A DNA stretch of 64,000 bases from Ponticoccus alexandrii (GTDB lineage: Bacteria; Pseudomonadota; Alphaproteobacteria; Rhodobacterales; Rhodobacteraceae), in assembly GCF_016806125.1 (NCBI RefSeq), contig NZ_CP047166.1:3348001-3412000 (forward strand), given 5' to 3'. Both the position numbers and the translations under genes were made by a program. This document shows positions 25,652 to 34,700 of the stretch, piece by piece (position 1 is the first letter of the stretch; the number at the start of each line of letters is the position of its first letter). The notes below the pieces were generated by a model. It worked only from the letters and a program-made list of their open reading frames with translations. It had not been told where the DNA came from and searched no databases.

Positions 25652-25927
25652 TCAATGCAGGCTCAGCAGGACCTGGATGTCACGACGGCTCAGCGGTGCC
25701 AGCAGCGCGCGCTCCTCGGCGTTCAAGCCCTCGCCTCGGGCCACCGTCTGCTCGATCCCCTGCGCCACTTCGCTTGTCGAACGATAGTAGAAATCGGGGT
25801 CCGAGGCGCTGAGGTCGCGCATCAGGCGCTCCAGCAGCAGCTTGCGTTTCTCCGCTTCCAGATCGCTTCGTTTGTCCTGCAGCACGGGCTTGACCTCCGG
25901 TTCGCACGGCCTCTCTTCCCTGACCAA
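25652..25927 (-). CDS. Small helical protein, function unknown
   Basis: A 91-residue charged, mostly helical protein (LEAEKRKLLLERLMRDL, then EVAQGIEQTVARGEG, then LNAEERALLAPLSRRDIQVLLSL). No signal or membrane segment. Codon use (G/C at third positions) matches real genes nearby, which is the main argument that it is coding. It lies between fabA and fabB on their strand and is divergent from the next gene with 54 bases between starts. I do not recognise a family; a Rop- or regulator-like small helical protein is only a guess. Confidence 0.6.
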   Translation of the reverse strand: MVREERPCEPEVKPVLQDKRSDLEAEKRKLLLERLMRDLSASDPDFYYRSTSEVAQGIEQTVARGEGLNAEERALLAPLSRRDIQVLLSLH

Positions 25928-25981
25928 GATAGCGGTGAACCCGCCGCCGTCGACCGCACAGAAACATAGAAAGGCCCGCCC

Positions 25982-26593
25982 GTGCTCCGCAGCCTGACGC
26001 GCTGGATGTCACCGCCCCCTAAACCGGTCCAGCACCCGCCTGACCCCGAGGCCGAGCAGGCCCTCGCGGCGGTTCTTGAACGCGACCCCTACCTCTGCCT
26101 TGCGGATCAGGGCCTGCGGCTGGTCTCTGTCTTCGACGACCTGCGCTACGACCGCGCCGACATGGACATGCTGAACGGCCCGATGCGCAGCCGCCTCGTC
26201 ACCGCGCTGGCCGCATTGGGCATCCGTCAGGCCACCGGGTCGCGCCTCGACAGCCCGACGACGGGCCTGCGCCTGCACATGCCGAAGTTCCGAGCCCTCG
26301 GCGCCTCGCCCTTCGACGCGCTCAGGGACACAGCACGGGAACCCAAGGACTACGCCGTGCTGACCCCCACGCAGGCCGCCTGCGCCATCATCGAGGCCCA
26401 TGCCACCGACGACGCCGTCCGCCTGCTGGAGCGACTCGTCCAGACCCATCCGGTCAATCTGCTCAGGATCTTCGATTATCTCGACCGCAGCCCCGCGCAC
26501 GAGGCCTTTCGCCCCGCGATCGGCCACCTTGTTCCGATCCAGCGCGCCGCCATCCGCAGCAGCCCCCTGAAGGACCGCCGCGCCCTGCGCTGA
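25982..26593 (+). CDS. Conserved-looking protein of unknown function inserted between fabA and fabB
   Basis: A 203-residue soluble protein starting at GTG 25982 with AAAGG upstream; ATG 26006 is an alternative. Residues 20-95 (EQALAAVLERDPYLCLADQGLRL..., MRSRLVTALAALGIRQ) and a helical C-terminal half (TPTQAACAIIEAHATDDAVRLLERLVQTHPVNLLRIFDYL) are coherent, without signal or membrane segments. I do not recognise the family. It is on the opposite strand to fabA and fabB and ends just before the fabA terminator, so it interrupts what is usually a compact fab operon. Confidence 0.65.
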   Translation: MLRSLTRWMSPPPKPVQHPPDPEAEQALAAVLERDPYLCLADQGLRLVSVFDDLRYDRADMDMLNGPMRSRLVTALAALGIRQATGSRLDSPTTGLRLHMPKFRALGASPFDALRDTAREPKDYAVLTPTQAACAIIEAHATDDAVRLLERLVQTHPVNLLRIFDYLDRSPAHEAFRPAIGHLVPIQRAAIRSSPLKDRRALR

Positions 26594-26642
26594 CCCGCGT
26601 CGGCAGACCCCGCGGCAGACAGGACCTCAGGCGCTGCAATGC

Positions 26643-26669
26643 AAAAGGCCGGCGCCCATGGCACCGGCC
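26643..26669 (-). terminator. Intrinsic terminator after fabA
   Basis: On the minus strand GGCCGGTGCC and GGCGCCGGCC form a 10-bp stem (one G-T pair) around three bases, followed by TTTT. It lies 34 bases after the fabA stop and shows that fabA is not co-transcribed with fabB here. Confidence 0.88.
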
Positions 26670-26702
26670 CACAAACCCCCGCCCCTATGGGCCATTCCGC
26701 CC

Positions 26703-27212
26703 TCAGCTCTCGCTGAGCGCCACCTTCATGTCCTTGACCTCGTAGATCACCTCGCCATCGGCCTCGACGATGCCATCGGCCACACCCATGGTCAGACGGC
26801 GCGTCTGCACAGCCTTGGTGAAATCCACCTTGTAGGTCAGCATCTTGCGGTCCGGCCGCACCATGCCCTTCAGCTTCACCTCGCCGACGCCCAGCGCATA
26901 GCCGCGCCCCTGCCAGCCACGCCAGCCCAGGTTGAAGCCCGTCAGCTGCCACAGCCCGTCAAGCCCAAGGCAGCCCGGCATGATCGGGTTGCCGGGAAAG
27001 TGACACTCGAAGAACCACAGGTCCGGCGTGATGTCGAACTCGGCCCGCACATGGCCCTTGCCGTGCAGCCCCGCGTCGCCGGAAATCTCGGTGATCCGAT
27101 CCATCATCAGCATCGGCGGCTCGGGCAGCTGGGCATTGCCCGGCCCGAACAGCTCGCCGCGCGCGCATTTCAGAAGGTCTTCCTTGCCGAAGCTGGTCGG
27201 ATAGTCGGCCAT
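26703..27212 (-). CDS. fabA: 3-hydroxydecanoyl-[acyl-carrier-protein] dehydratase/isomerase
   Basis: A 169-residue enzyme that dehydrates beta-hydroxyacyl-ACP and isomerises the C10 product, introducing the double bond of unsaturated fatty acids. The catalytic pair is His71 ([13 protein letters not shown]) and Asp85 (LGLDGLWQL). ATG 27212 ([12 protein letters not shown]) fits the family; the frame is open further but that part is not FabA-like. Divergent from irr across 173 bases, an arrangement frequent in alphaproteobacteria. Confidence 0.96.
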   Translation of the reverse strand: MADYPTSFGKEDLLKCARGELFGPGNAQLPEPPMLMMDRITEISGDAGLHGKGHVRAEFDITPDLWFFECHFPGNPIMPGCLGLDGLWQLTGFNLGWRGWQGRGYALGVGEVKLKGMVRPDRKMLTYKVDFTKAVQTRRLTMGVADGIVEADGEVIYEVKDMKVALSES

Positions 27213-27320
27213 GTCGGCACGCCCCTTTTGCTGGTCTCCCGTGACCGGGAAAAATCCGACCCCCTCTAGCACCGGGTTGCGGCGCGGCGCAAGGGTGCGG
27301 GCCGCCCCAGCGAAATCTGT

Positions 27321-27350
27321 TTGAATTCCGCCCCCCCAAACCCCTATATT
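27321..27350 (+). promoter_or_regulatory. Candidate sigma-70 promoter of irr
   Basis: TTGAAT (27321-27326) and TATATT (27345-27350) are 18 bases apart in an AT-rich stretch, 36 bases before the irr start. The -10 box differs from consensus at one position. Spacing and position support it; no Fur/Irr operator is evident. Confidence 0.5.
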
Positions 27351-27385
27351 CCACAAAGACCCAAGGCAGACGGCATGGACAGGCG

Positions 27386-27802
27386 ATGACCCAGGCAACG
27401 GAACGTGGCAAGGCATGGCTGGCGCACAGCGACCTGCGCCCGACCCGTCAGCGCGTCGCCCTCGCCGCGCTTCTGGTGGGGGATGGGCAGAACCGCCACG
27501 TCACCGCCGAAAGCCTCTTCGTCTCCGCCCAGGAGACGGGCGAGCAGGTCTCCCTCGCGACGGTCTACAACACGCTGCGCGCCTTCTGCGACGCAGGCCT
27601 GATGCAAGAGGTGACGGTGGACGGCTCGCGCAGCTACTTCGACACCAATACCCACGACCACCCGCATTTCTACTGGGAGGACGGTGCCCATCTGACCGAC
27701 GCCCCCTCGGACGAACTGGTGATCTCGCGCCTGCCGAAGGCCCCCGAGGGTGCCGAAATCGCCTCCGTCGACGTGGTCATCCGCCTGCGCCGCAAAAGCT
27801 GA
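27386..27802 (+). CDS. irr: Fur-family iron response regulator
   Basis: A 138-residue Fur-superfamily repressor. The winged helix reads [16 protein letters not shown]...[21 protein letters not shown] and the dimerisation half carries the His-rich [11 protein letters not shown] motif typical of alphaproteobacterial Irr. Irr controls haem and iron genes and in Rhizobiales senses haem. The N-terminal haem regulatory motif (GWCP-like Cys) of Bradyrhizobium is absent, as in most Rhodobacterales homologues. The fabA neighbour is typical. Confidence 0.9.
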   Translation: MTQATERGKAWLAHSDLRPTRQRVALAALLVGDGQNRHVTAESLFVSAQETGEQVSLATVYNTLRAFCDAGLMQEVTVDGSRSYFDTNTHDHPHFYWEDGAHLTDAPSDELVISRLPKAPEGAEIASVDVVIRLRRKS

Positions 27803-27844
27803 CCGGCCCTCCTGCCCCCGGACCCCAACGGCAGACCCGGACCA

Positions 27845-27945
27845 CCCCCCTTCTTTGGTCTCGAAATACCTCGGGGCTTGGGGCAGCGCCCCAACGGGGG
27901 TTTGGGGGCAAAGCCCCCAAAAGGGAATGCGCGCCGCAGGCGCTC
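27845..27945 (+). repeat. Intergenic hairpin repeat, copy 5 (long form)
   Basis: It begins CCCCCCTTCTTTGGTC, has the core GAAATACCTCGGGG, then hairpins TTGGGGC-AGC-GCCCCAA (27878-27894) and TTTGGGGGC-AAA-GCCCCCAAA (27901-27921, perfect 9 bp) and a GCGCC/GGCGC tail. It lies between convergent irr and nagA and could terminate both. Confidence 0.8.
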
Positions 27946-27989
27946 CATAAGGCAGCCGCCCCGCCAAAGTGCCGCGCCACCACGCAGCG

Positions 27990-29126
27990 TCAGGCCAGCC
28001 GCAGCCCCGCACGCCAGACACCCCGCAGGGACCAGTCGCCCCCCAGCCAGACCAGATCCGCCGATGCGCCGTCCAGAATCCGCCCGCCGCCCACATGTGT
28101 GCCGGGGATGCCGGTGACCATGGCCAGTGCGCGGGCCTCCGGCACGCCGATACCCACCAGATTGCGCACCGACTGGGCCAGCGTCAGGCAGGCCCCGGCC
28201 AGCGTGCCGTCTTCCAGCGTCAGGCGATCCTGCCGCGCCGCGCCGCAGGCCAGCGCCACCGTGGTCTCGCTGCGCAGCACCCGACGCCCGTTCAGCGCAA
28301 AGCCCGGCTCCTCCGTGCCCGCCAGCGCCATGCAGTCCGAGACCGCGTGGATGCCGCTGTCCCGAGCCGCCAGCGCCACCCGCAGCGCCACCGGGTCGAC
28401 ATGCAGGAGGTCCGCGATCACCCCCGCTGAAACCTCCGCATCCAGCGCCGCGCCGACCAGCCCCGGCGCCCGCGCGCCCATCTGGCTCATGGCGTTGAAC
28501 AGATGCGTGACATGGCGCGCGCCCGCGTCGAAGGCCGCCCGCGCCGCCTCGGCAGAGCAATCGGTATGGCCCAGCGACACCGCCACCCCCGCCCCGGCCA
28601 GCGCCGAGATCTGCGCATTGGCCACCGCCTCGGGTGCCACGGTCACCATAAGGAAGGGCAAGGCGCGCGCCGCCTCCAGCAGTTCGGCAAGGTCCGCCCC
28701 GGTCATCGGGCGGATCAGGGCCCCGTCGTGCGCACCCTTTTTCGAGAGCGCCAGATGCGGCCCCTCCAGATGCAGCCCGGCGATGCCCGGCACGCCCGCG
28801 CGCAGGGCATCGGAAACGGCGGCGATGGCGCGGCTCACCACCTCCGGCCCGGAAGAGATCACCGTGGGCAGAATCGTCGTCGCGCCAAGCCTCCCGTGCA
28901 CCCGCGACATCAACCGCAGGGTTTCGACCGTCGGCGCCGCGTCGAACATGACCCCGCCACCGCCGTTGACCTGAAGATCGACGAAGCCCGGCAGCAGGAC
29001 ACCCTCGTCCAGCAGCTCGACCGGGCCTCCGGCGCCACCGAACCGGCCCTCCGAGATCCGCACCTCGGCCCCGACGAAGTCCATGCCGTCGAAGACACGC
29101 GGCGCGCGCAGGGTCAGATCGCTCAC
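27990..29126 (-). CDS. nagA: N-acetylglucosamine-6-phosphate deacetylase
   Basis: A 378-residue amidohydrolase converting GlcNAc-6-phosphate to glucosamine-6-phosphate. The family pattern is clear: LLPGFVDLQVNGGGGVMFD, the metal ligand Glu in GLHLEGPHLA, His in VSLGHTDCS and HVTHLFNAMSQM, and Asp in IHAVSDCMALAG. Start GTG 29126 is preceded by a G-rich ribosome-binding site. It follows a BadF-type sugar kinase on the same strand, which fits a pathway for recycling or catabolising amino sugars (kinase, then deacetylase); nagB is not in the window. Confidence 0.93.
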   Translation of the reverse strand: MSDLTLRAPRVFDGMDFVGAEVRISEGRFGGAGGPVELLDEGVLLPGFVDLQVNGGGGVMFDAAPTVETLRLMSRVHGRLGATTILPTVISSGPEVVSRAIAAVSDALRAGVPGIAGLHLEGPHLALSKKGAHDGALIRPMTGADLAELLEAARALPFLMVTVAPEAVANAQISALAGAGVAVSLGHTDCSAEAARAAFDAGARHVTHLFNAMSQMGARAPGLVGAALDAEVSAGVIADLLHVDPVALRVALAARDSGIHAVSDCMALAGTEEPGFALNGRRVLRSETTVALACGAARQDRLTLEDGTLAGACLTLAQSVRNLVGIGVPEARALAMVTGIPGTHVGGGRILDGASADLVWLGGDWSLRGVWRAGLRLA

Positions 29127-29290
29127 AACAGCCCCCCTTGCACACTTGTCCAAGCAGCCAAGGCTCCGCTGCCGCACCCCAGCCGCGCGGCCATCGGTCC
29201 GCCTGTCACGGCCCACACCCGGCCACGCAGAGCGCGCCAATGCCAATGCAGGGCGCAGCGCGCCCCGCCCTGTCCCGGCAGGCCGGTCAT
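29123..29290 (-). CDS. Possible 55-residue protein bridging the kinase and nagA
   Basis: The frame opens with an ATG overlapping the kinase stop (ATGA at 29287-29290) and closes with a TGA overlapping the nagA start (GTGA). It encodes MTGLPGQGGARCALHWHW... with three Trp, unusual for a chance GC-rich frame. No family is recognised. It may be a real small protein, or only a run of codons that lets ribosomes pass from one gene to the next. Confidence 0.3.
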   Translation of the reverse strand: MTGLPGQGGARCALHWHWRALRGRVWAVTGGPMAARLGCGSGALAAWTSVQGGLL

Positions 29291-30156
29291 GGCAGCGCCC
29301 CCTCGGCCACCCGGCGCGCAAGCGCCAGTGCCCCGTCGGGCGCCGCCCCCTGCGGCTGTGACAGTGCCGCGCGCATGGCGGTCGGCAGGACCCCGGCATA
29401 GACCGGCCCCAGCCCGCCGGTCAGGCACAGCGCCTCGCCGCTTTGCCACCCCAGCGCCGTCAGCGCCCCGGCGATGTATCCGGCGCCGCGCGTGATCAGG
29501 TCGACGGCCTGCACGTCGCCGCCCTCGGCGGCGGCCACCACACCCGGCGCCAGTTCGGCCAGATCGCGCGACCGCGCCCGCGCGGCGAAGGCGATGATGC
29601 CGCTGCGCCCGCCCATCTCGTCCCACAGCCCGCGCGTCAGGTCGGACCCGGCGCCCCAGCCCTCGGACGCCCGCAACGTCGCGGCAAGGGCCTCGCGGCC
29701 CAGCCATGCGCCCGAGGCCTCGTCACCCAGAGCCAGCCCGTGGCCGCCGAGAAAGCGCATGTCCCCACCCGACTGCCGCGCAAGGAAAGACCCGGTGCCG
29801 ATCACCGCCACGGCACCGTCGCGCGCCCCCAGCGCATCCACCACAGAGGCGCGCCGGTCCTCTTCGATCACCACCCGGGCAAAGGGCAGCGCGCTGCGCA
29901 GGCGCTCTGCGACGCGGTCATCCACGACCCCGGCCATACCCAGATAGGCCGGTGCCTGCGCCAGCCTCTCGACCGGCAGGTCCAGTGCCTCTGCCAGCGC
30001 CTGCACGACAGCCCGCACCGCGGCCACCGCGCCCTCGAAATCAGAGGTCGCATTGGCCCCCGGGACGGCGCGAGTCACGCGCGTGTCCCCGTAAAGCGCC
30101 GCGCCGCGACAGGTCGTGCCGCCGCCATCGATGCCGATCAGAAGGGGATGGGACAT
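29287..30156 (-). CDS. BadF/BadG-type ATPase, probable N-acetylglucosamine kinase
   Basis: A 289-residue protein of the ASKHA superfamily (BadF/BadG/BcrA/BcrD). Phosphate-1 loop GIDGGGTTCRGAAL near the N-terminus, GTGSFLAR and GDEASGAWLGREAL in the middle, and the adenosine motif CLTGGLGPVYAG near the C-terminus. Bacterial members of this size phosphorylate GlcNAc or glucosamine; the adjoining nagA makes GlcNAc the best guess. ATG 30156 matches the conserved start (SHPLLIGIDGGG). tRNA-Leu lies just upstream. Confidence 0.85.
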   Translation of the reverse strand: MSHPLLIGIDGGGTTCRGAALYGDTRVTRAVPGANATSDFEGAVAAVRAVVQALAEALDLPVERLAQAPAYLGMAGVVDDRVAERLRSALPFARVVIEEDRRASVVDALGARDGAVAVIGTGSFLARQSGGDMRFLGGHGLALGDEASGAWLGREALAATLRASEGWGAGSDLTRGLWDEMGGRSGIIAFAARARSRDLAELAPGVVAAAEGGDVQAVDLITRGAGYIAGALTALGWQSGEALCLTGGLGPVYAGVLPTAMRAALSQPQGAAPDGALALARRVAEGALP

Positions 30157-30187
30157 GGCTTGCCTTTGCCTGTGGTCTCGGGTCCGC

Positions 30188-30272
30188 TGGTACCCGCGGC
30201 CGGACTCGAACCGGCACGGCACAAGGCCTGGAGATTTTAAGTCTCCTGTGTCTACCATTCCACCACGCGGGC
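30188..30272 (-). tRNA. tRNA-Leu (anticodon TAA)
   Basis: 85 bases on the minus strand: acceptor GCCCGCG with CGCGGGT, anticodon arm GGAGA-CTTAAAA-TCTCC (anticodon TAA), a long class II variable arm, T-arm GCCGG-TTCGAGT-CCGGC, discriminator A and an encoded CCA (30188-30190). It reads UUA and UUG codons. Confidence 0.95.
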
Positions 30273-30575
30273 CAGCGGGAACTCTCTAGCAAGCACATGC
30301 GCAGAGGAACAGGCGGAATCCGCCGTCCCGGCGGCTCACGGCCCGCCCCCGGCAACCGGACGGCTGTGTCGGCGGCAGGGTGGTCCCACGCTGCGGCGAT
30401 GGTCCGCGCAAAACTGGCTTCGGCGCCGCCACGGCCCCACGGCTGACAGCAAGACGCGGAGCCGGGACAGCCCACGCGGCGCCACGGTCAACGGCACTGC
30501 GAGGCCGCGCCTTGCAGGCAGCACGACTTCGCCGAAACGGCATCGCCCCCCGCAAGGGCAGACGCGGCGTTCGGG
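30273..30575. other. Gene-free stretch between tRNA-Leu and the TPR-protein gene
   Basis: About 300 bases, GC-rich, with no supported gene or RNA. The tRNA promoter should lie in the first 60 bases (GAACTCTCTAGCAAGC region). Open frames here are shadows without ribosome-binding sites. Confidence 0.45.
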
Positions 30576-31115
30576 TCAGAGCTCCTCGCCCGGCACCGGT
30601 TTCAGAAGCGCGCGTTCCGCCAGCCAGGGGTTCACCGCCAGCGCCGCGCGCAGGGCCACCTGCCCCTCTGCCTCGCGCCCCAACGCCAACAGCGTCAGCG
30701 CATAGCCCGACAGGGCGCCGACATGGCGCGGACGCAACTCCAGCGCGCGTTCGACGTCCGGCAGGGCCAGCGCGTATTCCTGCCGGATAAAATTCACGAA
30801 GGCGCGCTGGTTGTAGCCCTCGGCGTAATGCGGGCAGTAGCCCACTAGCGAGTCGAAGCGATCGAGCGCCCGCAGGAAGTCGTATGAGGCCCGCGCCCGC
30901 ATCCCCTCGTCCAGCATCATCTGGCTGGGCTCGTCGGGGGCATCGTCCCACAGCCCCCACATCTCGTTGGTGATCAGCTGCGCCGTCCGCTCGTCCGGGG
31001 CCGCCTGAAGGCGCTCGTATAGCGACGCCATCGCGTCAGAGATATCCGGCGCCTCGGGGCAGCCGTCCGCCAGTGCGGGCAGCGCAAGAACACTCATCGC
31101 GGCGACCAGTCTCAT
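30576..31115 (-). CDS. Exported tetratricopeptide-repeat protein
   Basis: A 179-residue protein with a signal peptide (MRLVAAMSVLALPALADG) and TPR helices in the second half (AEGYNQRAFVNFIRQEYALALPDVERALELRP, HVGALSGYALTLLALGREAEGQVALRAAL). It is a periplasmic scaffold with no enzymatic motif. The N-terminal mature region (MASLYERLQAAPDERTAQLITNEMWGLWDDAP) resembles the common alphaproteobacterial periplasmic TPR proteins of this size. ATG 31115 was chosen for the signal peptide. Partner unknown. Confidence 0.85.
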   Translation of the reverse strand: MRLVAAMSVLALPALADGCPEAPDISDAMASLYERLQAAPDERTAQLITNEMWGLWDDAPDEPSQMMLDEGMRARASYDFLRALDRFDSLVGYCPHYAEGYNQRAFVNFIRQEYALALPDVERALELRPRHVGALSGYALTLLALGREAEGQVALRAALAVNPWLAERALLKPVPGEEL

Positions 31116-31147
31116 ACCCACAGCGTGCCGCCACGCCTGCCCCGGGG

Positions 31148-31624
31148 TCAAGTCACTTCGGCGAGACCGTCGTCCTTGACCGCCTCCATGGCGACATAGG
31201 TCGAGGTCGAGGCCATGCCCGGCAGGGTCGAGATCTTGTCCGCCAGCACCTGCCGGTAGCTGGGCATATCCGCCGTGCGCACCTTCAGCAGGTAGTCGAA
31301 ATTGCCCGCGATCAGATGCGCCTGCTCGATCTCGGGAATGGCGGCGACGGCGGCGTTGAACTTGGCCAGCGTCGGTTCGCGGGTGTCGATCATGCGCACC
31401 TCGACAAAGGCGACGTGGTCAAGGCCCAGCCGGATCGGGTCCAGCGAGGCCCGGTAGCCCCGGATGATGCCGTTTTCCTCCAGCCGTTTCAGCCGCGCCT
31501 GCGTCGGCGATTTGGACAGGCCGATGCGCCGCGCCAGTTCGGTGACGGAAATCCGCGCCTCGCTGGCCAGAGTCGTCAGAATCGCCCGGTCGAAGCCATC
31601 CATATCCGAAATTTCATTTTGCAT
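31148..31624 (-). CDS. putR: Lrp/AsnC-family regulator of proline utilisation
   Basis: A 158-residue Lrp-type protein: winged helix (LDRAILTTLASEARISVTELARRIGLSKSPTQARLKRLEENGII) and a C-terminal RAM effector domain (VEVRMIDTREPTLAKFNAAV...GNFDYLLKVR). It is divergent from putA with 111 bases between starts, the PutR-PutA arrangement seen in alphaproteobacteria that lack the DNA-binding domain of PutA; activation of putA by proline is the expected role. ATG 31624 (MQNEISDMDGFDR) was chosen over 31666. Confidence 0.9.
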   Translation of the reverse strand: MQNEISDMDGFDRAILTTLASEARISVTELARRIGLSKSPTQARLKRLEENGIIRGYRASLDPIRLGLDHVAFVEVRMIDTREPTLAKFNAAVAAIPEIEQAHLIAGNFDYLLKVRTADMPSYRQVLADKISTLPGMASTSTYVAMEAVKDDGLAEVT

Positions 31625-31671
31625 CGCTTTACCCCTCATTTTCAGGCGAAATGATAGTCCATACACACAAA

Positions 31672-31693
31672 CTTGGTCAATTCGACTGCCAAG
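31672..31693. promoter_or_regulatory. Inverted repeat in the putR-putA intergenic region
   Basis: CTTGG (31672-31676) and CCAAG (31689-31693) are arranged as a 5-bp inverted repeat with a 12-base AT-containing spacer, in the middle of the divergent promoter region. A possible Lrp-type (PutR) site; short and unproven. Confidence 0.25.
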
Positions 31694-31735
31694 GCTGGGA
31701 TACTATGGTCCGAACACCCTCCGGAGCCCCGCACC

Positions 31736-34700
31736 ATGCCCAAGGACACCATGACAGACCTGCGCGACCGTATCGACGCCCTGACCTACGCGCCCGAGGC
31801 GCAGGTCCTTTCCGACCTTCGCACGCTGGCCGCGCTGAGCGAAAGCGACCGCCGCGCCATCTCGCAGGATGCCGCGCGGCTGGTGCGCGATATCCGCGGC
31901 AGCACCCGCCCCGGGCTGATGGAGGTTTTCCTTGCGGAATACGGCCTGTCCACCGACGAGGGAATCGCGCTGATGTGTCTGGCAGAGGCGCTGCTGCGCG
32001 TGCCCGATGCGCGGACCATCGACGCGCTGATCGAGGACAAGATCGCGCCATCGGACTGGGGGCGGCACATGGGGCATTCGACCTCGCCGCTGGTCAATGC
32101 CTCGACTTGGGCGCTGATGCTGACCGGCAAGGTGCTGGAGGACACGCCTCCGGGGCCGGTGGGCCATCTGCGCGGCGCCATCAAGCGGCTGGGCGAGCCG
32201 GTCATCCGCACCGCCGTGGGCCGCGCCATGCGCGAGATGGGCTCGCAGTTCGTGCTGGGCGAGACGATCCGGTCGGCGATGACGCGCGGCTCGAAGATGG
32301 AGGCAAAGGGCTACACCTATTCCTACGACATGCTGGGTGAGGCCGCGCGCACCGAAGAGGACGCGCGACGCTACTTCGATGCCTATGCCAGCGCCATCGA
32401 CGCCATCGCGGGGGCGGCCAAGGCGGGCGACATCCGCGACAACCCCGGCATTTCGGTGAAGCTGTCCGCTCTGCATCCCCGTTACGACGAGTTGCAGCGC
32501 GCGGGTTCCATGGCGGTGCTGGTCCCCCGCCTGACGGCCCTCTGCAAACAGGCAAAGGATGCGCGGATCGGCCTGAACATCGACGCCGAAGAGGCCGACC
32601 GCCTTGCGCTGTCCCTCGACATCATCGAGGCCACGCTGGCCGATCCTCAGCTTGCGGGGTGGGACGGCTTCGGCGTGGTGGTGCAGGCCTACGGGCTGCG
32701 CGCGGCCCCGGTGCTGGACTGGCTGCACGCGCTGGCGACGCGGCTGGACCGGCGCATCATGGTGCGGCTGGTCAAGGGCGCCTATTGGGACACCGAGATC
32801 AAGCGCGCGCAGGTGGCGGGGCTGGACGCCTTCCCGGTCTTCACCGCCAAGACCGCCACGGATGTCAGCTACATCGCCAATGCCCGCAAGCTGCTGGGCA
32901 TGACCGACCGCATCTACCCGCAGTTCGCCACCCACAACGCCCATACGGTCGCGGCGATCCTGCACATGGCGGATGACAGGGACGCCTTCGAGTTCCAGCG
33001 CCTGCACGGCATGGGCGAGACGCTGCATGGCCTCGTGAAGGACCGCGAGGGCACCCGATGCCGCATCTACGCCCCCGTGGGCGCGCATCGCGACCTGCTG
33101 GCCTACCTCGTGCGCAGGCTGCTGGAGAACGGCGCGAACTCTTCCTTCGTGAACCAGATCGTCGACGAGGAGGTGCCGCCAGAGGTGGTCGCCGCCGACC
33201 CCTTCGACACCGCCCGGCCCCGCAGCCTGCCGACCGGCGCCGCGCTGTTCAAGCCGGAGCGCCCGAACTCAAAGGGCTATGACCTGCGCCATCGTCCGAC
33301 GCTGCACGCGCTGGACAAGGGCCGCGACGCCTTTCGCGCGCATCGCTGGCAGGCGGGGCCGCTGCTGGCCGTCGAGGCCCCGCAGGGCGCTGATGAAACC
33401 GTCACCAATCCCGCCGATCCCGCCGACACGGTCGGCTCCGTGGCCCTTGCCACACCCGAGGGCGTCCGCGCCGCCGCGCAGGCCGCGCAGCCCTGGCAAG
33501 CGGACGCAGCCACCCGCGCCCACATCCTGAACGCCGCCGCCGATCTTTACGAGGCGCACAGGGACGAACTCTTTGCGATCCTGCACCGCGAGGCGGGCAA
33601 GACCCTGCTGGATGCGGTGGCCGAACTGCGCGAGGCGGTGGACTTCCTCCGCTATTACGCCGCTGGCGCCGACGGCGCGCCGCCGCGCGGCACCTTCGCC
33701 TGCATCTCGCCGTGGAACTTCCCGCTGGCGATCTTCACGGGGCAGATCTCTGCCGCGCTGGCGGCGGGCAACGCGGTGCTGGCCAAGCCCGCCGAGCAGA
33801 CACCGCTGGTGGCCTTCCGCGCCGTGGAACTGCTGCACGAGGCCGGTGTGCCCCGCGCGGCGCTGCAACTGCTGCCGGGCGGGGGCGACATCGGCGCGGC
33901 ACTGACCGCCTGTGGCGGGGTGGACGGCGTGGCCTTCACCGGCTCGACAGAAACGGCGCAGGCGATCCACCGCAGCATGGCCACCTACCTTGCCCCCGGC
34001 GCGCCGCTGATCGCCGAGACCGGCGGGCTGAACGCGATGATCGTGGATTCGACCGCGCTGCCGGAACAGGCGGTGCAGGCCATCGTGGAAAGCGCCTTCC
34101 AGTCGGCGGGCCAGCGCTGTTCCGCGCTGCGCTGCCTCTATGTGCAGGAGGACGTGGCCGACACGGTGCTGGAGATGCTGAAGGGCGCCATGTCGGCGCT
34201 GGAAACGGGCGACCCGTGGCAGGTGGCAACCGACGTCGGCCCGGTGATCGACGCCGAGGCGCGCGCGGGCATCCTGTCGCATATCGAACAGGCCCGCGCC
34301 GAGGGCCGCGTGCTGCATGCGCTGGACACCCCCGCCCAGGGGCACTTCGTCCCCGCGACCCTGATCCGCGTGCCCGGCATCGAGGCGCTGGAGCGCGAGA
34401 TCTTCGGCCCCGTCCTGCATGTGGCGACCTTCAAGGCGGCGCGGCTGGACGCGGTGATCGACGCCATCAACGCCACCGGCTACGGGCTGACCTTCGGCCT
34501 GATGACCCGCATCGACGACCGCGTGCAGCACGTGACCGACCGGGTCCACGCCGGCAACCTCTACGTTAACCGCAACCAGATCGGCGCCATCGTGGGCAGC
34601 CAGCCCTTCGGCGGCGAGGGCCTGTCCGGCACCGGCCCCAAGGCGGGCGGGCCGCTCTACCTCGACCGATTCCGGCGGCAGCCCGCACCGGGCGCGGACG

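Noticed and set aside
23934-25787. A 617-codon plus-strand frame opposite fabI and fabB
   Set aside because: Shadow of two well-supported fab genes; composition is biased and lacks any start signal.
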